Below are positions 1 to 5,221 of a stretch of DNA of 6,196 nt, piece after piece. The stretch is from Chloroflexota bacterium (GTDB lineage: Bacteria; Chloroflexota; Dehalococcoidia; DSTF01; RBG-16-68-14). The notes under the pieces were generated by a model. The model was given only the letters and a program-made list of their open reading frames with translations. It was not told where the DNA came from and did no database searches. The first letter of the stretch is position 1. The number at the start of each line of letters is the position of its first letter. A program made the translations under genes and the position numbers. The DNA is taken from NCBI GenBank assembly GCA_022561355.1, contig JADFRJ010000143.1:1-6196 (forward strand). Direction: 5' to 3'.

Positions 1-2
1 AA

Positions 3-191
3 CGAGACCGGGCAAATCCCATAGAGTTTTACTACAACTTTCTGCTTCCGTATCCGTTCGTTTTGCGTGAAGGCTTCTACCTTGCCCTGTACGGCGGGAT
101 CATCGCGTTTCTCGGCTCGCTGTGCGGCCTCGCGCCGGATCCAGATCCTTCCCTCGACCCACCTCCCAGATTCTCGCAATACAGCAGATAG
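3..191 (+). CDS. C-terminal end of an unidentified, probably membrane-associated protein (5' end outside window)
   Basis: The third forward frame is open from the left edge to a TAG at 189-191, giving 62 residues. The composition looks like protein: an aromatic stretch (EFYYNFLLPYPF, about residues 8-19), then a roughly 20-residue hydrophobic segment (FYLALYGGIIAFLGSLCGLA, residues 25-44) that could span the membrane, then a Pro/Asp-rich tail ending SQYSR. No in-frame ATG or GTG starts it, so it would be the end of a gene lying further left. The next gene begins 86 bases after the stop. I do not recognise the family, and 62 residues are too few to exclude a chance open frame. The hydrophobic segment and the mostly G/C third codon positions in its second half favour a real gene end. 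Confidence 0.42.
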   Translation, partial: RDRANPIEFYYNFLLPYPFVLREGFYLALYGGIIAFLGSLCGLAPDPDPSLDPPPRFSQYSR

Positions 192-264
192 CCATCCCTG
201 CGCTACCATAGTGCGCGGTGGTCGCGCTGAACGACGGCGAGTAGCTGCGGCGTTCTCGCGGCCC

Positions 265-269
265 AGGAG
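265..269 (+). promoter_or_regulatory. Shine-Dalgarno AGGAG of the acyl-CoA mutase gene
   Basis: AGGAG lies 8 bases before the ATG at 278. This good spacing supports that ATG as the start of the mutase reading frame. Confidence 0.75.
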
Positions 270-277
270 TAGGCGCG

Positions 278-1942
278 ATGGATGACGAAGACAAGCTGCG
301 AGAGCTGAAGGACGCGCGGGCGGCGTGGGAGGGCAACCGCGACCCCAGCGCTGACCGCGACGATCCTTTTCACACTACGTCCAGCCGCCCTGTCCGCGCC
401 GTCTACGACCCCACGGACGTCGCCGGCGCCGACTACGCGCGCGACGTCGGCCTGCCCGGCGAGTTCCCCTTTACGCGCGGCGTCCACGCCTCCGGCTACC
501 GCGGCCGCCTCTGGACGATGCGCATGTTCGCCGGCTTCGGCAGCGCGGAAGAGACGAACGAACGCTTCAAGTACCTGCTGACGCAGGGCCAGACCGGGCT
601 CTCCATTGCCTTCGACCTGCCAACGCTCATGGGCTGGGACATGGATGACCCCGCCGCCGCCGGCGAGTTCGGCAGGTGCGGCGTCAACGTCACATCGCTC
701 GCCGATATGGAGGTGCTGCTCGAAGGGCTGCCGATCGGCGAGATCACGACGTCGATGACGATCAACTCCCCGGCCGCGCCCATCTGGGCGATGTACATCG
801 TCGCGGCGGAGAAGCAGGGCGTCCCGCGCAAGCAACTCGCCGGCACGCTGCAGAACGACATCCTCAAGGAGTTCATCGCGCAGAAGGAGTACATCTTCCC
901 GCCGGAGCCCTCGATGCGGCTCGTTGTGGACACGATCGAATTCGGCGCGCGGGAGATGCCGCTCTGGAACACCATCAGCATCTCCGGCTACCACATCCGC
1001 GAGGCCGGCTCGACCGCCGCCCAAGAGCTGGCCTTCACGCTCGCCGATGGCTTCGAGTACGTGCGGTGGTGTCTGGACCGCGGCCTCGAGATCGACGAGT
1101 TCGCCCCGCGCCTCTCGTTCTTCTTCAACTGCCACAACGACTTCTTCGAAGAGGTGGCCAAGTTCCGCGCCGCCCGCCGGATCTGGGCGCGCGCCATGCG
1201 CGATCGCTTCGGCGCCAAGAACGAGCGCTCGTGGTGGCTCCGTTTCCACACGCAGACGGCCGGATGCTCGCTCACGGCTCAGCAGCCCGAGCTGAACGCC
1301 GTACGCACCACGATCCAGGCGCTTGCCGCGACGCTCGGCGGCACCCAGTCGCTGCACACGAACTCCATGGACGAAGCGCTGGCACTGCCGAGCGAGAAGG
1401 CGGCGCTGCTCGCGCTACGTACGCAGCAGGTGATCGCTAGCGAGTCCGGCGTCGCCAACACCGTCGACCCGCTGGGCGGCAGCTACTTCGTCGAAACGCT
1501 CACGAACGACATGGAGGCGGAGTGCAACGAGTATCTTGCGCGCGTCGAGGACATCGGCGGCGTGATCCCGGCGATCGAATCCGGCTTCTTCCAGCGCGAG
1601 ATCGCGGACTCCGCCTACCGCTACCAGCGAGAGATCGACGCCAACGAACGCGTGATCGTCGGCGTGAACGGCTACGTCATGGACGAGCCGCTTGAGATCC
1701 CCATCCTTCAGATCGACCCGGCCGGCGAGCGGCGTCACCTGGAGCGGCTGGAGCGCATCCGCCTCGAACGCGATGACGAGGAAGTCGCTCGCTGCCTCCA
1801 GGCGCTTGAATCCGCCTGCCGCAGCGATGAAAACGTTATGCCGCCGCTTCTGGACGCCACGCGGGCCTATTGTACGCTGGGCGAACTGTGCAACGTCATG
1901 AGGGAGGTCTGGGGCGAGTATCAAGAGCTGGCGGTGCTGTAA
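278..1942 (+). CDS. Coenzyme-B12-dependent acyl-CoA mutase, large (catalytic TIM-barrel) subunit; methylmalonyl-CoA mutase family
   Basis: This 554-residue protein is the substrate-binding barrel subunit of an adenosylcobalamin-dependent acyl-CoA mutase, which moves a carbon group between neighbouring carbons of a short acyl-CoA by radical chemistry in the cytoplasm. Family landmarks run in order: FTRGVHASGYRGRLWTMR (65-82), FAGFGSAEETN (84-94), AFDLPTLMG (111-119), QNDILKEF (192-199), FPPEPSMR (207-214), SISGYH with Tyr238/His239 (234-239), FAPRLSFFF (275-283), GGTQSLHTNSMDEALALP (354-371) and DPLGGSY (397-403). It stops after the barrel: the C-terminal cobalamin-binding domain with its DxHxxG signature is absent, as in two-subunit enzymes whose small subunit is a separate protein. 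No small-subunit gene or MeaB-type G-protein chaperone lies in the window. By alignment from memory with Propionibacterium methylmalonyl-CoA mutase, Tyr89 and Arg207 are Phe84 and Gln202 here, the pair found in isobutyryl-CoA mutase, so a non-carboxylated branched or short acyl-CoA substrate is more likely than methylmalonyl-CoA. Family certain; substrate uncertain. Confidence 0.95.
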   Translation: MDDEDKLRELKDARAAWEGNRDPSADRDDPFHTTSSRPVRAVYDPTDVAGADYARDVGLPGEFPFTRGVHASGYRGRLWTMRMFAGFGSAEETNERFKYLLTQGQTGLSIAFDLPTLMGWDMDDPAAAGEFGRCGVNVTSLADMEVLLEGLPIGEITTSMTINSPAAPIWAMYIVAAEKQGVPRKQLAGTLQNDILKEFIAQKEYIFPPEPSMRLVVDTIEFGAREMPLWNTISISGYHIREAGSTAAQELAFTLADGFEYVRWCLDRGLEIDEFAPRLSFFFNCHNDFFEEVAKFRAARRIWARAMRDRFGAKNERSWWLRFHTQTAGCSLTAQQPELNAVRTTIQALAATLGGTQSLHTNSMDEALALPSEKAALLALRTQQVIASESGVANTVDPLGGSYFVETLTNDMEAECNEYLARVEDIGGVIPAIESGFFQREIADSAYRYQREIDANERVIVGVNGYVMDEPLEIPILQIDPAGERRHLERLERIRLERDDEEVARCLQALESACRSDENVMPPLLDATRAYCTLGELCNVMREVWGEYQELAVL

Positions 1943-1980
1943 CACGCTCCTGACCGCCCAAGCGCCGACCGAGTTATCAT

Positions 1981-1985
1981 AGGGA
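1981..1985 (+). promoter_or_regulatory. Shine-Dalgarno AGGGA supporting a TTG start
   Basis: AGGGA sits 6 bases before the TTG at 1992. The first in-frame ATG comes only at codon 54, inside a membrane helix, so this site decides the start. A TATCAT hexamer (1975-1980) directly precedes it but would give an almost leaderless transcript, so I do not call it a promoter. Confidence 0.55.
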
Positions 1986-1991
1986 AGCGCT

Positions 1992-2993
1992 TTGAACGTA
2001 CAGAACCTGCGTGGCAAACTCCTCCTTTCGGTCTTGCTGGGCGTTGTCGTCTACGCCGGGGTCACCTTCTTCGTCGATTACAACGACGTTGCCAGCAGTC
2101 TGGCCGGCTTCAATTGGGCGCTCCTTCCGCTGATCCTCGTCCTGACGACGATGAACTACCTCTTCCGCTTTGTGAAGTGGGAGTACTACCTGCGCCTCAT
2201 CGGCGTGAAGGGCCTCAAGCGCCGCGATAGCTTCCTAATCTTCTTCTCGGGCCTCGGCATGGTGATCACACCGGGGAAGGTCGGCGAATGGCTCAAGAGC
2301 TACCTGCTGCGCGAAGTCCACGGCACGCCGATCACGCGCTCCGCGCCGATCCTGATCGCGGAGCGCCTTACGGACAGCATCGCGCTCCTGATCATCTGCG
2401 CGGCCGGCATCTTCGTGTTCGGCAACTTCTGGCTGGCGTTCGTCGTCGTCGCGGTTGGTGTCGTGCTCTTCGTCGCGATCTCGCGCCACCGTCCCACCGC
2501 GATGCGCATCCTCCATCTGGGCGACCGCATCCCGGTCGTCAAGCGATTCGTCCCTCAGATCGAGGAGTTCTACGAATCGACCTACGTCCTGATGTCGCCG
2601 CGGGCGGTGATCTTGATGGGGGCGCTCAGCACCTTCTCGTGGTTCTTCGAAGTGCTGGGCTTCTACTTCACGTTCGTCGGCCTCGGCCTGGAAGGCGACG
2701 GCGACTTGCTGCTGAAGGCCGCCTTCATCCTGCCGATCGCCACGCTCGCCAGCGCGCTCCTGCTGACGCCGGGCGGCCTTGGCGTCGCGGAGGGGGCGCT
2801 GGTCACGCTTTCGGTGGCGTTGCTGGACATCAGCCGGAGCGCGGCCGCGGTCGCGACATTCATCATCCGCTTTGGCACGCTCTGGTTTGGCGTCATCATT
2901 GGCCTCATCGCGTTCGCGATTCTCAGCAGGCGGATTTCGCTGGACGAAGAGGCTGAGGCGTCCTCGCCAGCTACCGCGGAATCGCCCCCCTAG
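1992..2993 (+). CDS. Polytopic membrane protein, UPF0104 / LPG-synthase TM-region ('flippase-like') family
   Basis: This 333-residue integral membrane protein resembles the membrane half of MprF (lysyl-phosphatidylglycerol synthase/flippase) and AglD-type proteins. Family marks are RFVKWEYYLRLIG (59-71), TPGKVGEWLKSYLLR (93-107), ERLTDSIALLII (124-135) and TPGGLGVAEGALV (259-271). Hydrophobic segments fall near residues 9-28, 41-60, 80-94, 126-142, 145-163, 205-231, 242-258, 264-280 and 286-311; the tail from 313 is hydrophilic, acidic and Pro/Ser-rich. There is no soluble C-terminal aminoacyl-transferase domain, so it is not a full MprF. Stand-alone members are thought to move or help modify a lipid-linked substrate, but most have no proven activity and none is assigned here. 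The TTG start places a short basic N-terminus (RGK) before the first helix. It follows the mutase gene by 49 bases and precedes the CDF gene by 9, so it may be co-transcribed with either. Confidence 0.88.
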   Translation: MNVQNLRGKLLLSVLLGVVVYAGVTFFVDYNDVASSLAGFNWALLPLILVLTTMNYLFRFVKWEYYLRLIGVKGLKRRDSFLIFFSGLGMVITPGKVGEWLKSYLLREVHGTPITRSAPILIAERLTDSIALLIICAAGIFVFGNFWLAFVVVAVGVVLFVAISRHRPTAMRILHLGDRIPVVKRFVPQIEEFYESTYVLMSPRAVILMGALSTFSWFFEVLGFYFTFVGLGLEGDGDLLLKAAFILPIATLASALLLTPGGLGVAEGALVTLSVALLDISRSAAAVATFIIRFGTLWFGVIIGLIAFAILSRRISLDEEAEASSPATAESPP

Positions 2994-3002
2994 GTTGGCG
3001 GC

Positions 3003-3950
3003 ATGCGCGCCCCCGACTTCTTCGCCATCAGATCGGACCTAGCATCGAGGGCGGCGGCGCTTTCGTTCACTGCCAACTTCACGTTGATGATCCTGAAGAT
3101 CGTCGTGGGGATCACCACGGGCAGCGTCGCCGTGCTCTCAGACGGCATCGACAGCGCGCAGGACAGCGTCGCTTCGATCTTCGCGTTCATCAGCATCAGG
3201 CTCGCCAGCACGCCAGCCGACGAAGATCATCCATACGGCCACGGCAAGGCCGAGGCCATAGCAGCGGCCGCCCAGGCGCTCTTAATCGCGGGCGGCGGCG
3301 GCTTCATCGTCTACCAGGCTGTGCAGCGCCTCATCGATCGCGACGTCAACATCGACACCACTCCGGGGCTGATCGCGCTTGGCGTGACGGCGGTCGTCAA
3401 CCTGGCGGTCGTGTGGTATGTGAGCCGCGCCGCCCGCAACACCGGCTCCGTGGCGCTGAAGGCCGATGCGCGCCACCTCTGGACGAACGTTGTGCAGGCC
3501 GCAGGCGTCCTGCTGGCGCTCACCCTCGTCGCCGCGACCGGCCACACGCTCTTCGATCCGATCATGGCGCTGGTGTTGGCGGTATACATTCTCTGGGCCG
3601 CCAGCCAGGTGTTCAGTACCGCGCTGGCGGAGATCATGGACATGCGACTGCCGCCGGACGAGGAGCGGCTGGTGACCGCCTGCATCGACGAGCATCGGGA
3701 GCATGGCGTCCGCGGCTACCATCACGTTCGCACGCGTAAGGCCGGCCGCCAGCGCTACATCGACTTCCATCTGCTGGTCGACCCTCAGGAGACCATCGAG
3801 GAGGCGCATGCCGTCTGCGATGCGTTGGAGGGAGCGATCCAGCAAGCGCTGCCTGGCGCTGTGGTCATCATCCATCTCGAGCCGGACGACGGCCGCTATC
3901 GCGGTCCTGAGGACTCCGGGGACCAGGTGGGCCCGCCGCCGGGACCGTGA
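3003..3950 (+). CDS. Cation diffusion facilitator (CDF) family metal transporter, YiiP/FieF-like
   Basis: A 315-residue CDF transporter, a dimeric inner-membrane exporter of divalent metals (zinc, iron or manganese in known members) driven by protons. The membrane region covers about residues 20-212 and the cytoplasmic ferredoxin-like domain 213-295. Compared from memory with E. coli YiiP: in helix 2 the transport-site DxxxD is Asp50/Asp54; the interface site is kept (Asp73, His76, His80 in ADEDHPYGHGKAE); in helix 5 the transport-site HxxxD reads His158-x3-Asn162, with Asn replacing Asp. The cytoplasmic site residues are present as His240, His256, His269 and His291, with Glu293 in place of YiiP Asp285. 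The C-terminus from 294 is a polar Gly/Pro-rich tail. The ATG is 9 bases after the upstream stop, with only a weak AGG ahead of it, which suggests translational coupling. The metal cannot be named, and the Asn substitution may alter selectivity or transport. Confidence 0.93.
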   Translation: MRAPDFFAIRSDLASRAAALSFTANFTLMILKIVVGITTGSVAVLSDGIDSAQDSVASIFAFISIRLASTPADEDHPYGHGKAEAIAAAAQALLIAGGGGFIVYQAVQRLIDRDVNIDTTPGLIALGVTAVVNLAVVWYVSRAARNTGSVALKADARHLWTNVVQAAGVLLALTLVAATGHTLFDPIMALVLAVYILWAASQVFSTALAEIMDMRLPPDEERLVTACIDEHREHGVRGYHHVRTRKAGRQRYIDFHLLVDPQETIEEAHAVCDALEGAIQQALPGAVVIIHLEPDDGRYRGPEDSGDQVGPPPGP

Positions 3951-3958
3951 CTAGCGAG

Positions 3959-4756
3959 CTAAACGCCCGCCGGATCCAGCACCCAAATCTCGGCGCTCCC
4001 CGGCGCAGGCAGAGCGTCGACGTCGAACCCAACCGTCGAGCTGCCCAGCTCGCGCGCGTTCTTGCCCTCCAAGAACGCGTCGACGGCTTCCAGTCCGATC
4101 GATAGCGACGGCGTGGCGTAGTGCATGGGTATGACCATGCGCGGGCCGATCTGCTCCACGATTGCGGTCGCTCCAGCGGCGTCGATCGTAAACACGCCAC
4201 CCACTGGGATCAGCAGTACATCGATCGCTCCGAGGTCATCGAGCTGATCGGCGGTCAGCTCAAGCTCCCCAAAGTCGCCCAGGTGGGCGATGCGCAGCCC
4301 GCCGGTCTCGATGACGAAGATCGTGTTCAGTCCGCGCTCCGCACCGTTGCTGCGATCGTGAAACGACTCGATCGAGAAGATGCGCGTGTCACCGAACGTC
4401 TCGTCGAAGTGCACCCAGTCGCCGTCCGCCAGCCCGCGCAACACGGTGGCGTTTCCCGCCAGAGCCACGTTGTTGTGGTCGGGGTGTTCGTGGCTCACGG
4501 TCATCACGTCCGCCGCTAGCTCTTCAGCCGTTGGCACCTGATAGCCGATCTCGCTGTACGGATCGAACACGATGCGTGTGCCGTCCGTCGCCACGAGCGT
4601 GAACATCGCCTGCCCCCACCACGTCAGCTCTGCCGTGCCCCGGTCCTCGATGATGGGCGCATCGGGAGCCTGCGGAGAGGCGTCGTCATCGCTGCAAGCG
4701 GCCGCCAGCAGGCCAGCGCTGAACAGGAACGCGAGTGCTAGGTAGCGGATGTTCAT
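3959..4756 (-). CDS. UlaG-like metallo-beta-lactamase-fold hydrolase, predicted lipoprotein
   Basis: A 265-residue MBL-fold protein of the UlaG / Lactamase_B_3 type. The N-terminus is a lipoprotein signal: NIR, a hydrophobic run, and a lipobox-like AAAC with Cys21, followed by an acidic Ser/Asp/Pro-rich linker (22-38). Metal-ligand motifs follow in order: SHEHPDHNN (His89, His91, Asp93, His94), SFHD (His133), HLGD (Asp161) and IPMHY (His212). RGLNTIFVIE and LLIPVGGVFTIDA are typical of this subfamily, which lacks the insertions of true beta-lactamases. The expected activity is metal-dependent hydrolysis of an unknown substrate. Most relatives I know of are cytoplasmic, so surface anchoring is notable. 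It is the second gene of a pair with the EthD-family gene (12 bases between them) and converges on the CDF gene with 8 bases between stops. Family call firm, substrate unknown; resistance activity is not implied. Confidence 0.92.
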   Translation of the reverse strand: MNIRYLALAFLFSAGLLAAACSDDDASPQAPDAPIIEDRGTAELTWWGQAMFTLVATDGTRIVFDPYSEIGYQVPTAEELAADVMTVSHEHPDHNNVALAGNATVLRGLADGDWVHFDETFGDTRIFSIESFHDRSNGAERGLNTIFVIETGGLRIAHLGDFGELELTADQLDDLGAIDVLLIPVGGVFTIDAAGATAIVEQIGPRMVIPMHYATPSLSIGLEAVDAFLEGKNARELGSSTVGFDVDALPAPGSAEIWVLDPAGV

Positions 4757-4762
4757 CTATGG

Positions 4763-4769
4763 CCCTCCT
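4763..4769 (-). promoter_or_regulatory. Shine-Dalgarno AGGAGGG of the MBL-fold lipoprotein gene, touching the upstream stop codon
   Basis: On the minus strand AGGAGGG (4769 to 4763) ends 6 bases before the ATG at 4756. Its first base is the last base of the TAA of the preceding EthD-family gene (4771-4769). Ribosomes ending the first gene would therefore sit on the second gene's initiation site, which supports co-transcription and translational coupling. Confidence 0.8.
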
Positions 4770-5098
4770 TACCCGATGATGGGCTTCTCTTCGGTGACGA
4801 TCAGAACGCTCTTGCTGTGGTCGATGAACTTCAACTCGTCCACGGCGGCGGCCTTCTGTTCATCCGTTCCGATCATGGCACGGAAGGCGTCCAGGTCATC
4901 GAACCAAAGCTCGGCGGCCCCGTCATAAGGGGGCGTTTGATCGTCAGTGTATAACTCAGGCAGCGTATGGCATTGCACGTAACGCCGGACGCCGGGGATA
5001 GCCGCGGCGATTGGTGCATGGGTCTCTCGCCAGTGCGTCTGGAACTCCTCTACCGACAGCCCTTCCTTGCGTGTGATGAGGTAGATCAGCTTCACCAT
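4769..5098 (-). CDS. EthD-family protein (dimeric alpha-beta barrel fold)
   Basis: A 109-residue soluble protein with the EthD-domain pattern: a first strand VKLIYLITRKEG, a helix with the conserved HWRETHAP segment (residues 22-29, His22 and His27), a second strand after PGVRRYVQCHT, then YDGAAELWFDDLDAFRAM (58-75) and a closing strand near SKSVLIVTEEKP. The full length matches a single-domain family member with no signal peptide. EthD was named for a gene needed for ethyl tert-butyl ether degradation in Rhodococcus; its biochemical role is unsettled, and most homologues have no known substrate. Related small ferredoxin-like folds include monooxygenases, lyases and dehalogenating enzymes. 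Start ATG 5098 has a perfect AGGAGG, and a TAG in frame at 5113-5111 rules out a longer N-terminus. It leads a two-gene unit with the MBL-fold lipoprotein, hinting at a shared but unknown substrate. Confidence 0.87.
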   Translation of the reverse strand: MVKLIYLITRKEGLSVEEFQTHWRETHAPIAAAIPGVRRYVQCHTLPELYTDDQTPPYDGAAELWFDDLDAFRAMIGTDEQKAAAVDELKFIDHSKSVLIVTEEKPIIG

Positions 5099-5106
5099 TC
5101 TCCCTT

Positions 5107-5112
5107 CCTCCT
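5107..5112 (-). promoter_or_regulatory. Shine-Dalgarno AGGAGG of the EthD-family gene
   Basis: The minus strand reads AGGAGG from 5112 to 5107, with 8 bases before the ATG at 5098. This consensus site fixes the start of the EthD-family gene and suggests it is well translated on its own. Confidence 0.85.
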
Positions 5113-5221
5113 AACTCGCTATTGTCCTTCTCGTTCCGAATGCGCGGCCGCCGCAGGCCGTTCGCCCTCCGCTTTCGCCGGACCAGAACAGGCTGGATCT
5201 CTTCGGCTGTCATCCTGTGTG
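5113..5221 (-). other. Non-coding gap between the NAD(P)H-hydrate dehydratase and EthD-family genes
   Basis: These 109 bases separate the stop of the repair-enzyme gene from the Shine-Dalgarno of the next gene on the same strand. A small inverted repeat CGGCC/GGCCG (5145-5149 with 5156-5160, 6-base loop) is the only structure I see. It lacks a T run, so I do not call it a terminator. I recognise no clear -35/-10 pair. The gap is long enough to hold a promoter for the EthD-MBL pair. Confidence 0.5.

Noticed and set aside
204..209. TACCAT as a -10 element for the mutase gene
   Set aside because: It matches only 4 of 6 consensus bases and no acceptable -35 box lies at the right distance.
1289..1297. 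Mutase residues Glu-Leu-Asn (338-340) where Tyr-Asn-Asn follows the QQP/QDP motif in classic mutases
   Set aside because: This loop varies among two-subunit members of the family as I remember them, so the change alone does not point to lost or altered activity.
203..1357. A 384-codon open frame antisense to the mutase gene
   Set aside because: It mirrors a well-supported gene in G+C-rich DNA. The product is dominated by Arg, Ala, Glu and Val with no recognisable domain, as expected of an antisense shadow.
1950..1980. Possible promoter: CTGACC (1950-1955) and TATCAT (1975-1980) before the flippase-like gene
   Set aside because: The 19-base spacer is poor, and transcription would begin only a few bases before the TTG, cutting off the visible Shine-Dalgarno. 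A chance match is likely.
3959..4756. Beta-lactamase (antibiotic resistance) reading of the MBL-fold gene
   Set aside because: The motifs (RGLNTIFVIE, IPVGGVFTIDA, IPMHY) are of the UlaG-like subfamily rather than the class B beta-lactamases.
5145..5160. Inverted repeat CGGCC/GGCCG as a terminator after nnr
   Set aside because: The stem is five pairs with no T tract on either strand. Such repeats are expected by chance in G+C-rich DNA.
4956..5213. Possible small minus-strand gene starting at ATG 5213, just after the nnr stop (begins MTAEEIQPVLVRRKRR)
   Set aside because: Its start has no properly spaced Shine-Dalgarno, it runs 143 bases into the EthD-family gene in another frame, and the rest of its product is Arg-rich and shadow-like. 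The EthD start has a consensus AGGAGG.
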